Shown here in pieces: positions 57,900 through 64,000 of a DNA stretch of 64,000 nucleotides (position 1 is the stretch's first letter; each line of letters begins with the position of its first letter). The DNA lies in NCBI RefSeq assembly GCF_003752465.1, contig NZ_RKHJ01000001.1, positions 434,001 to 498,000 of the forward strand, given 5' to 3'. Source of the stretch: Agrococcus jenensis. GTDB lineage: Bacteria > Actinomycetota > Actinomycetes > Actinomycetales > Microbacteriaceae. Both the position numbers and the translations under genes were made by a program. Under the pieces are notes generated by a model. The model was not told where the DNA came from. It saw nothing but the letters and a program-made list of their open reading frames with translations, and did no database searches.

Positions 57900-58771
57900 C
57901 AGTCGCGCCTCGCGCGCGGCGGCTCGACGACCGCCTCGCGGCCCGTGAAGCCGTCCATGCCCTCGTTGACGCCGAGCGCATCCGCGAGCCGGTCGGCGAT
58001 CGCCGCGGGCAGCACCTTGAGCGCCGGGACGACCCGGACGAGCGGCGGCAGCGCGAGCATCGACCGGCGTGAGTCGATCGCGGCGAGGATGCGCGTCGCG
58101 ACCGCGGCGGACGACAGGATCGGCAGCAGCGCCGGCACCTTCGTCGTCGCGCCGGCGAACATCCCGGTGTCGATGTAGAACGGCGTGACGGTGAGCGTCG
58201 TGATCGGCGACCGCTCCTTGCGCAGCTCGGCGCGCAGCGACTCCATGAAGCCGACCGCGGCGAACTTCGAGGCCGCGTAGTCGGTCTGCCCGGCGACGCC
58301 GATGAGCCCCGCGGCGCTCGCGACCGTCACGATGCGGCCGCGGCCTGCGTCGCGCATCGCGGGCAGCAGCGCGCGCGTGACGAGGATGGGCGCGATCGCG
58401 TTGACGCGCATCGTGCGGTCGATCTGCGCGGCGGTGAGCTCGGCGAGCGGTCGGCCGGAGACGACGCCGGCGTTGTTGATGAGCACGTCGACGGGTCCGA
58501 GCATGAGCGTCTCGGCGGCGGCGAGCTCGATCGCGTCGGCGTCGGCGAGGTCGACGACCACGACCGTGCCGCGGCCGCCCGCCTCGTGCACGGCATCCGA
58601 GACCGAGCGCGCGGCGACGGCGTCGCGGTCCCAGATGACGACGTGTGCGCACTTGCGGGCGGCGCCGAGCGCCACGAGCCGGCCGATGCCGCTCGCGGCA
58701 CCGGTGATGACGATGGTGGTGCCGGCGCCGATCGCGCCCGACCTGCTTCCTGCGTCAGAGCCCCTGCGCAT
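57899..58771 (-). CDS. Short-chain dehydrogenase/reductase (SDR)
   Basis: 290 residues. Cofactor loop VITGAASGIGRLVALGAARK, DVLINNAGVVSG, catalytic Ser in IVTVASAAG and YAASK. The acidic residue after beta-2 (VIWDRD) favours NAD. The shape, with a hydrophobic C-terminus, resembles RDH10/17-beta-HSD11-like SDRs. Its start lies 17 bases inside the end of menD, so it is co-translated with menD, though no role in menaquinone synthesis is known. Confidence 0.9.
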   Translation of the reverse strand: MRRGSDAGSRSGAIGAGTTIVITGAASGIGRLVALGAARKCAHVVIWDRDAVAARSVSDAVHEAGGRGTVVVVDLADADAIELAAAETLMLGPVDVLINNAGVVSGRPLAELTAAQIDRTMRVNAIAPILVTRALLPAMRDAGRGRIVTVASAAGLIGVAGQTDYAASKFAAVGFMESLRAELRKERSPITTLTVTPFYIDTGMFAGATTKVPALLPILSSAAVATRILAAIDSRRSMLALPPLVRVVPALKVLPAAIADRLADALGVNEGMDGFTGREAVVEPPRARRD

Positions 58772-60422
58772 CCGTCTCCCCCTCCAGCACAGCCTCGATG
58801 ATGCCGGGCTCCGACTGCGAGAGCGCCCTGCGGAGGCCTGCGCGGTCCACGACCCGCTCGAAGGGCCAGCCGTAGGCCGCGGCGAGGTGCTCGAGGTCGA
58901 CGTCGTGCGGGGTGCGCTGCACGCGCGAGAAGTCGTCGGGGTCGGCGCTGCCCGCGACCTCCAGCAGCTCGAAGAGCGAGCCGCCGCGGTCGTTGCCCAC
59001 GATGATCTGCAGCCGGGGCCGCTCCTCGCCGGGCGGCACGAGCAGCCCGCCCGCGTCGTGCAGCAGCGCGAGGTCGCCGATCAGCAGCCGCGTGAGCCCG
59101 CCGGCGCCCGAGCGCTCGTGCGCGATCGCGACGCCGGATGCGGTGCTGACCGTGCCGTCGATGCCCGCGAGCCCGCGGTTGGCGCGCGCGGTCACCGCCT
59201 TCGGCCCGGCGTAGGTGTCGAGCTCGCGGATGAGGCGGGAGGCCGCGACGACGAGGCGGTCGTGCGGCCAGGTGCGATCCCACACGGCCGTCACGAGGTC
59301 GCGGCGCGAGATGGCGGTGCGCCCCTCGGCGAGCTCGGCGCGGGCGTAGGCGGCGCGGGGCAGCTGCGAGTCGGGGGCGCGCTCGGCGTCGCGCTCGGCT
59401 GCGAGGGCGCGGCCGGCGGTGATCCATCGGTCGATCCACGCGCGGTCGGGCTCGGCCTCGATCACCTGGATGCGACCGGAGCGCACGCTCGTGACGCCCG
59501 TGCCGCGCACGTTGTCCTGCCCAGCGCGGCCGATCGCGACCACCTCGACGTCGGGGCGGCGGATGAGCCCGGTCACGGCGCGCGCGAGCGTCGGGTGGCC
59601 CATCACGACCACGCGCCGCACCTCGTCGGCGAGCGAGGCGATGACGTCGCGGCCGTGCGGCACGAGCATGGGCCCGAAGCGGGCGCCGGAGGTGGGCTCG
59701 GCGATGAGCGGTGCGCCGATCGCCTCTGCGAGGTCGACGGCAGCGGGGCCGGCATCGGCGCCGGCGATGACGACGGTGCGCTCGGCGGCCTCGAGCGTCG
59801 AGGTCGGCAGCGGCGGGCGCTCGACGCGGGCGACGGCCGGTCCGTGCGCGCGCTCGCCGCCGGAGAGCGGCTCGCGGAACGCGATGTTCAGCTGCACCGG
59901 GCCGGGCTCGGTGTGGGCAGCGGGATCGCCGTCGCCGCGCCAGCCGAGCGCGGCGCGCACGGCCGCGACGGCGTCGCCCTCCGGGTCGTGCAGCGCGTCC
60001 GCCCCGATGTCGAGCACCACGCGCGCCGCCTCGCCGAAGATGCCGGGCTGGCGGGTCGTCTGGTTCGCGCGGATGCCCTGCAGCTCGGCCGGGCGGTCGG
60101 CCGTGATCGCGATGACGGGCACGTCGCTGTGGTGCGCCTCGAGCATCGCGGGATGCAGGTTCGCGAGCGCGGTGCCGCTCGTGACGACGATCGCCGCGGG
60201 CTGCCCGGTCTCGCGGGCGAGGCCGAGCGCCAGGAACGCGGCGGTGCGCTCGTCGACGCGCACGTGCAGCCCGATGCCGTCGTCGCGCGCGGCACGGGCC
60301 GCGGCGAGCGCGATCGCCTGCGAGCGGGAGCCCGGGCAGACGACGATGTCGGCGACGCCTGCGGCGGCGAGGGCGGCGACCAGCCGGTCGGCGTATGCGG
60401 CGGCGGCGAGCGCCTCAGGCAC
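58755..60422 (-). CDS. menD: 2-succinyl-5-enolpyruvyl-6-hydroxy-3-cyclohexene-1-carboxylate synthase
   Basis: 555 residues, thiamine-diphosphate enzyme. VCPGSRSQAIALAAARA and the catalytic Glu in VDERTAAFLALGLARETGQP lie in the PYR domain; VTSGTALANLHPAMLEAHHSDVP and TADRPAELQGIRANQTTRQPGIF are MenD-specific. The PP domain has IIVGNDRGGSLFELLEVAG. It adds succinic semialdehyde to isochorismate. GTG 60422 was chosen because it overlaps the previous stop by 8 bases (GTGCCTGA) and matches the usual MenD N-terminus; an upstream frame to 60488 would add 22 atypical residues. Confidence 0.94.
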   Translation of the reverse strand: MPEALAAAAYADRLVAALAAAGVADIVVCPGSRSQAIALAAARAARDDGIGLHVRVDERTAAFLALGLARETGQPAAIVVTSGTALANLHPAMLEAHHSDVPVIAITADRPAELQGIRANQTTRQPGIFGEAARVVLDIGADALHDPEGDAVAAVRAALGWRGDGDPAAHTEPGPVQLNIAFREPLSGGERAHGPAVARVERPPLPTSTLEAAERTVVIAGADAGPAAVDLAEAIGAPLIAEPTSGARFGPMLVPHGRDVIASLADEVRRVVVMGHPTLARAVTGLIRRPDVEVVAIGRAGQDNVRGTGVTSVRSGRIQVIEAEPDRAWIDRWITAGRALAAERDAERAPDSQLPRAAYARAELAEGRTAISRRDLVTAVWDRTWPHDRLVVAASRLIRELDTYAGPKAVTARANRGLAGIDGTVSTASGVAIAHERSGAGGLTRLLIGDLALLHDAGGLLVPPGEERPRLQIIVGNDRGGSLFELLEVAGSADPDDFSRVQRTPHDVDLEHLAAAYGWPFERVVDRAGLRRALSQSEPGIIEAVLEGETDAQGL

Positions 60423-60873
60423 GCGCGGGGTCGCCGTCGTCAGGTGCCCGGTGGCCCTGCCCGTCTGTGTCGTCGTCCGTGGAGGCATCGCGCTCCGCCT
60501 CGGGCTCCGGTGCCGGCTCGGGCTTCGGCTTCGGCTGCGGCTTCTCCGGCCGCACGATCTCGACCTCGGCGTCGAGCGCGGCGAGCTGCGCCTCGATCTC
60601 GGCGATGCGGCGATCCGCCTCGTCGTCGGTCACGTCGCTCGAGCGCTTGAAGGACGGGTCGTCGTCCGGCGCCATCGGGCGGGCAGAGGAGACCGGTCCC
60701 TTGCCCCAGGCCAGCCAGCCGAGCGGACCGATGATCGGCAGCACCACGATCAGCACGACCCACAGCACCCGGTTCAGTCGGCGGATGCGTCGATCGTCCG
60801 TGACCGTGAGGTCGACGAGCGCGTAGACCGTGACCACGAGGGCCAGGACTCCGCCGATGATCAACCACCTCAT
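60415..60873 (-). CDS. PLDc_N-family small membrane protein
   Basis: 152 residues. Two helices (about 3-22 and 38-60) carry the phospholipase D N-terminal motif RVLWVVLIVVLPIIGPLGWLAWGKGP, but no PLD domain follows. A charged coiled-coil segment and a Lys/Pro/Glu-rich tail follow (EKPQPKPKPEPAPEPEAE). These stand-alone proteins often sit in actinobacterial men clusters; the role is unknown. TAGGGT ends six bases before ATG 60873. Its end overlaps menD by 8 bases. Confidence 0.85.
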   Translation of the reverse strand: MRWLIIGGVLALVVTVYALVDLTVTDDRRIRRLNRVLWVVLIVVLPIIGPLGWLAWGKGPVSSARPMAPDDDPSFKRSSDVTDDEADRRIAEIEAQLAALDAEVEIVRPEKPQPKPKPEPAPEPEAERDASTDDDTDGQGHRAPDDGDPARA

Positions 60874-60879
60874 GGCTCC

Positions 60880-60885
60880 ACCCTA
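60880..60885 (-). promoter_or_regulatory. Leaderless -10 (TAGGGT) of the PLDc_N-menD-SDR operon
   Basis: Minus-strand TAGGGT, six bases, ATG 60873. Confidence 0.65.
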
Positions 60886-60909
60886 CGTCCGGAGTCTGTG
60901 GGTCGCTCA

Positions 60910-60915
60910 TAGACT
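60910..60915 (+). promoter_or_regulatory. Leaderless -10 (TAGACT) of the DUF4229 gene
   Basis: TAGACT ends six bases before ATG 60922. It lies only 24 bases from the divergent promoter at 60885. Confidence 0.65.
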
Positions 60916-60921
60916 TGGTGC

Positions 60922-61230
60922 ATGGCTCCCTCGATGCGATACCTCATCGCGCGCGCCCTGCTGTTCGTCGTGCCGTTCGCGGTGCTCATGATCGCGCAGG
61001 TGCCGTGGTGGCTCTCGCTGCTCGTGGCGCTCGCGTTCGCCTTCGCGGCCAGCATCGTCTTCTTCGGGAAGCTGCGCAACGAGGCGGCGGCCGACCTGCA
61101 GCGGATGCGCGAGGGCCGTCGGCGCGACGGCGCAGGCCCCGACGACGGCGACGTCGAGGATGCGGCGCTCGGCGACGACGACGCCGAGGTCACCGACCGG
61201 CGCGACGAGCCGGACGCATCCGGCCGCTGA
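60922..61230 (+). CDS. DUF4229 small membrane protein
   Basis: 102 residues: two membrane helices (about 8-26 and 30-48) with YLIARALLFVVPFAVLMIA and FAFAASIVFFGKLRNEAAADLQRM. An acidic, disordered tail follows. It matches DUF4229, a family almost always found beside menA in actinobacteria. Function unknown. It is convergent with menA, 22 bases between stops. Confidence 0.85.
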   Translation: MAPSMRYLIARALLFVVPFAVLMIAQVPWWLSLLVALAFAFAASIVFFGKLRNEAAADLQRMREGRRRDGAGPDDGDVEDAALGDDDAEVTDRRDEPDASGR

Positions 61231-61252
61231 GCGCTCGCCGCGCGGACCGGGC

Positions 61253-62209
61253 TTACGCGCCGACGAACCCCGCAGGACCGCCCCAGATGGCGACCGCGAG
61301 GCCGACGCCGTAGAGCAGCGCCGAGATGCCGGTGAGGCCGAGCGCCGTGGTGAGGTCGCGCGCGTTGCGGGCGAGCAGCACGATGACGATCGCGGGGCCC
61401 GCGAGCAGCAGCACGGCGAACACCGCGAAGCCGTAGGCGAGCGCGTAGGAGAACACCCACAGGATGCCGAACGGCACGAGCATCAGCAGCGCGTACAGCG
61501 CCTTCGAGGCGCGCCGGCCGATGAGCGTCGGCAGGCTGCGCTTGCCGGCCGCCCGGTCGGTGTCGATGTCGCGAAGGTTGTTCGTGAGCATGAGGGCGGC
61601 CGAGAAGCAGCCGATCGCGACGCTGAGCGCGAGCGCGTCCTCGGTGATCCGGCCGATGATCGCGTAGGTGGTGCCGAGCACCGCGACCGGGCCGAAGAAC
61701 AGGAACGACATCAGCTCGCCGAGCGCGAAGTAGCCGTAGGGGCGCTTGCCGCCGGTGTAGGTCCAGGCGGCGACGATGCAGACCGCGCCGACGAGCAGCA
61801 GCCACCAGCGCCCGGAGATGAGCACCACGGCGATGCCGGCGAGCGCGCCGGCGGCGAGGAAGCCGATCGCGACGTTCCGCACGACGCGCGGCGCCGCCTT
61901 CCCCGCGCCGACGAGTCGCCCGGGGCCGACGCGCACGGCATCCGTGCCCTTCACGCCGTCGGAGTAGTCGTTCGCGAAGTTCACGCCGATCTGCATGCAG
62001 AGCGCGAGGACGAGGCACGCGAGCGCGATCCCGAGGTGGAACCCCTCGGCGTTGAACGCCGCTGCGGAGCCGAGCGCGACCGGCGCGATCGCCATGCCGA
62101 GCGTGCGCGGCCTCGCGGCGGCCACCCAGTCGCGCCAGGTCGCCCGACCGGACGAGGTGCCGGCCGTCTGGGAGCGTCGAGCAGGGTTGCCGGAGCGGTT
62201 GGAAGCCAT
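61253..62209 (-). CDS. menA: 1,4-dihydroxy-2-naphthoate polyprenyltransferase
   Basis: 318 residues with eight or nine helices of the UbiA superfamily. The two Asp-rich sites are NFANDYSDGVKGTD and NNLRDIDTDRAAGKRSLPTLIG, which bind the magnesium-diphosphate of the prenyl donor. It joins the polyprenyl chain to DHNA in the membrane. ATG 62209 was chosen because TAGCAT ends seven bases before it, giving a leaderless transcript; ATG 62218 would overlap that -10. An array of 30-bp repeats lies immediately upstream. Confidence 0.94.
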   Translation of the reverse strand: MASNRSGNPARRSQTAGTSSGRATWRDWVAAARPRTLGMAIAPVALGSAAAFNAEGFHLGIALACLVLALCMQIGVNFANDYSDGVKGTDAVRVGPGRLVGAGKAAPRVVRNVAIGFLAAGALAGIAVVLISGRWWLLLVGAVCIVAAWTYTGGKRPYGYFALGELMSFLFFGPVAVLGTTYAIIGRITEDALALSVAIGCFSAALMLTNNLRDIDTDRAAGKRSLPTLIGRRASKALYALLMLVPFGILWVFSYALAYGFAVFAVLLLAGPAIVIVLLARNARDLTTALGLTGISALLYGVGLAVAIWGGPAGFVGA

Positions 62210-62216
62210 CCCCTCC

Positions 62217-62222
62217 ATGCTA
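62217..62222 (-). promoter_or_regulatory. Leaderless -10 (TAGCAT) of menA
   Basis: Minus-strand TAGCAT, seven bases (GGAGGGG), ATG 62209. The -35 region falls in the first unit of the repeat array at 62234-62333. Confidence 0.6.
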
Positions 62223-62233
62223 TTCGCGCGTTC

Positions 62234-62333
62234 GATCGGTCGCTCGCGTCGCCCCGTGGCTCCGATTGGTCGCTCCCGCCTGCGCCGGGCCCCGATTGGT
62301 CGCTCGCGCCCGCGCCAGGGCCCGATTGGTCGC
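62234..62333. repeat. Four GATTGGTCGC units with exact 30-bp period upstream of menA
   Basis: GAT[C/T]GGTCGC begins at 62234, 62264, 62294 and 62324, with partly conserved CGCGCC-rich spacers. An inverted copy, GCGACCAATC, is at 62370-62379. Spacing of 30 bp places all units on one face of the helix. The array covers the -35 and upstream region of menA and is probably a binding array for a regulator. Confidence 0.8.
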
Positions 62334-62378
62334 GGGTGGCTGCAGCGGGGCCCCCCCACACCGCTGCAAGCGACCAAT
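62325..62378. other. Two-part hairpin formed by the last repeat unit and its inverted copy
   Basis: ATTGGTCGC (62325-62333) pairs with GCGACCAAT (62370-62378), and TGCAGCGG (62341-62348) with CCGCTGCA (62361-62368). It lies 46 bases after the menE stop and may end that transcript. Confidence 0.65.
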
Positions 62379-62423
62379 CACCGTCGGGGCGAGGGGCCGA
62401 TCGCCTGGCCGCGCGGCGACCGG

Positions 62424-63425
62424 TCAGCCGAAGATGCCGCGGCGCCGGCGCTCCTGCGTGCGGTTGGCGACGAGCCGGGCGAGCCGCTTGCGATCGGGCT
62501 TGCCGGATGCCGTGGTCGGCATCACCGAGACCGTCACGAGGTGGTTGGGCCGGGCGGGCTTGCCGAGCGCGTTCCCGACCGCGGCGCGGATCTCGGCGAG
62601 CGACGGCTTGAGCGTCGTGACGACGGCTGGCACCTCGCCCCACTCGGCGTGCGGCGCGGCCACGACCACGGCATCCGGCGCGAACGTCTGGACGACGTGC
62701 TCGACCGCGGCGAGCGACACCTTGATGCCGCCGGAGATGATGACGTCGTCGATGCGGCCGGAGACCTGCAGGGTGCCGCCCAGCAGGGAGCCGGCGTCGC
62801 CGGTGCGGTACCAGCGGGTGCCGGTGCCGTCGGTGATGAAGCGCTGCTCCGTGAGCTGCGGGTCGTCGTAGCCGTCGGCGAGCTGCGGGCCGGAGATCTC
62901 GATCTGGTCGGTGAGGCGCACCTTGACGTCGCGCAGCGGCCGGCCGTCCCAGACGCAGCCGCCGACCGTCTCGGTCGCGCCGTAGGTGCGCGTGATGCGC
63001 CAGCCGAGCCGCGCGGCGCGCTCGATGAGCCCGAACGGCGCCCGCTGGCCGCCGAGCAGGATGCGGTCGAGGCGGGCGATGGGTCCGATGAACGAGCGGT
63101 CGAGCAGCGCGGCGTCGACGAGCCGCGCGAGCTGCGTGGGCACGAGCGAGGTGAACTTGCGGTCGTGCTCGAGGCTCTGCACGGCCTCGACGAAGGCCTC
63201 CGCCGTGAAGGAGCCCTCGGTGCGCACGAGCGGGGTGCCGGAGGCCTCGTTGCGCCAGATCACGTTCTTGCCGGCGATGTAGTGCTCGGGCAGCGCGAGC
63301 ACCCACTGGCCGGGGCCGCCGAGTCGCTCGTTCGCGGCGTCCGTCGACGCCTGGATCGCGGCCTCGGAGATGATGACGCGCTTCGGCACGCCGCTCGACC
63401 CGCTCGTCTCGACGACGATCGTCAT
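62424..63425 (-). CDS. menE: o-Succinylbenzoate-CoA ligase
   Basis: 333 residues, the shortened actinobacterial form without a long N-terminal region. AMP-binding P-loop VVETSGSSGVPKRV is close to the N-terminus, followed by TYGATETVGGCVWDG, RWYRTGDAGSL, GRIDDVIISGGIKVS and the catalytic Lys in TTASGKPDRKRL. It activates o-succinylbenzoate with CoA for MenB. ATG 63425 follows GGAGG at five bases. It is 25 bases from menB and on the same strand. Confidence 0.92.
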   Translation of the reverse strand: MTIVVETSGSSGVPKRVIISEAAIQASTDAANERLGGPGQWVLALPEHYIAGKNVIWRNEASGTPLVRTEGSFTAEAFVEAVQSLEHDRKFTSLVPTQLARLVDAALLDRSFIGPIARLDRILLGGQRAPFGLIERAARLGWRITRTYGATETVGGCVWDGRPLRDVKVRLTDQIEISGPQLADGYDDPQLTEQRFITDGTGTRWYRTGDAGSLLGGTLQVSGRIDDVIISGGIKVSLAAVEHVVQTFAPDAVVVAAPHAEWGEVPAVVTTLKPSLAEIRAAVGNALGKPARPNHLVTVSVMPTTASGKPDRKRLARLVANRTQERRRRGIFG

Positions 63426-63450
63426 GGGCACCTCCGTCCGCGTCGCTCGA

Positions 63451-64000
63451 TCAGTACTGCCAGGGGAAGGGGGACCAGTCGGGCTCCCGCTTCTCGAGGA
63501 AGGCGTCTCGCCCCTCGACCGCCTCGTCGGTCCCGTAGGCGAGCCTCGTCGCCTCGCCCGCGAAGATCTGCTGGCCGACGAGCCCGTCGTCCACCGCGTT
63601 GAAGGCGAACTTCAGCATCCGGATGGCCGTCGGGCTCTTCGTCAGGATCTCGCGCGCCCAGTCGAGGGCCGTCGACTCGAGCTCCGCGTGCGGCACCGCC
63701 GCGTTGATCGCGCCCGCCGCGAGCGCGCGCTCCGCGCTGTACTCCCGAGCCAGGAAGAACACCTCGCGGGCGAACTTCTGCCCCGTCTGGCGCGCCATGT
63801 AGGCGGAGCCGTAGCCGGCGTCGAACGAGCCGACGTCCGCATCCGTCTGCTTGAAGCGGCCGTGCTCAGCGCTCGCGATCGTGAGGTCGCAGACGACGTG
63901 CAGCGAGTGGCCGCCGCCGGCCGCCCAGCCGGGCACGACCGCGATGACGACCTTCGGCATGAAGCGGATGAGCCGCTGCACCTCGAGGATGTGCAGGCGC
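63451..64000 (-). CDS. menB: 1,4-dihydroxy-2-naphthoyl-CoA synthase, C-terminal part
   Basis: The last 183 residues are present; the N-terminus is beyond the right edge. The crotonase fold shows VPGWAAGGGHSLHVVCDLTIAS with the oxyanion-hole glycines, HGRFKQTDADVGSFDAGYGSAYMAR with the MenB-specific catalytic Asp/Tyr region, and the C-terminus EPDWSPFPWQY typical of MenB. It closes the naphthoquinone ring. It shares a strand and close spacing with menE. Confidence 0.95.
   Translation of the reverse strand, partial: RLHILEVQRLIRFMPKVVIAVVPGWAAGGGHSLHVVCDLTIASAEHGRFKQTDADVGSFDAGYGSAYMARQTGQKFAREVFFLAREYSAERALAAGAINAAVPHAELESTALDWAREILTKSPTAIRMLKFAFNAVDDGLVGQQIFAGEATRLAYGTDEAVEGRDAFLEKREPDWSPFPWQY

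Noticed and set aside
62234..62333. CRISPR array
   Set aside because: Repeats of about 10 bp with related spacers, only four units and no cas genes; a regulatory array is more likely.

Overview
The window is chromosomal DNA from a very GC-rich actinobacterium, most probably a member of the Microbacteriaceae (Agrococcus/Microbacterium-like). This rests on the gene families present: tRNA-Trp-secE-nusG-rplK-rplA, hadA-hadB-murB, menaquinone genes beside a DUF4229 gene, a TrcS/TrcR-like two-component pair, and MalEFG without a local MalK. It also rests on codon use and on a recurrent promoter layout: in 14 genes a TAGnnT-type (one TACGCT) -10 hexamer ends 6 or 7 bases before the start codon, the signature of leaderless mRNAs. 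The genus is an inference.

Layout. 1-483: N-terminus of an ABC exporter. 613-1727: rplJ-rplL with a structured leader. 1780-4072: OmpR-type two-component system. 4141-8302: phosphotransferase, YqaJ-like nuclease coupled to an alpha/beta hydrolase, DUF998-like membrane protein, NADPH:quinone-type reductase. 8340-13868: oligopeptide ABC importer, with a fused double ATPase convergent to the dppABC-like genes. 14116-16892: NarL-type two-component system and a GntR/FadR regulator. 17069-19482: rplA, rplK, nusG, secE and tRNA-Trp. 19673-25451: aspartate aminotransferase, esterase, SRPBCC protein, murB, two MaoC dehydratases, homocysteine methyltransferase. 25592-28253: a small decayed integrative element in tRNA-Met, bounded by a 39-bp direct repeat. 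28329-30376: tRNA-Thr, LysR and a divergent EamA exporter. 30387-37793: a divergent cluster of six soluble glycosyltransferases and a WcbI-like protein. 37803-39751: acetate symporter actP with its DUF485 partner. 39875-45589: maltose importer genes malG, malF, malE and a divergent alpha-glucosidase. 45746-50148: M23 peptidase, inositol monophosphatase, tRNA-Tyr, YajQ, cardiolipin synthase. 50153-54114: TauE, ferredoxin-NADP reductase, polyprenyl synthase, menG. 54222-64000: isochorismate synthase, a PPK2 kinase with a lysine-rich repeat tail, AI-2E transporter, SDR, menD, small membrane proteins, menA, menE, and menB (cut by the window edge).

How it fits together. Chorismate to menaquinone is almost completely represented between 52.3 and 64 kb (menF, menD, menE, menB, menA, menG and a prenyl-chain synthase). 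Peptide and malto-oligosaccharide importers share one organisation: the binding-protein gene is followed by a strong hairpin and then the permease genes. The most unusual items are the tRNA-Met islet, whose inserted 3' end encodes a CCA that the other tRNAs here lack; the glycosyltransferase/WcbI cluster without flippase or polymerase; the PPK2 with a K/D/Q tandem-repeat tail; a 30-bp-period repeat array directly upstream of the menA promoter; and the genome-wide-looking leaderless promoter signature.
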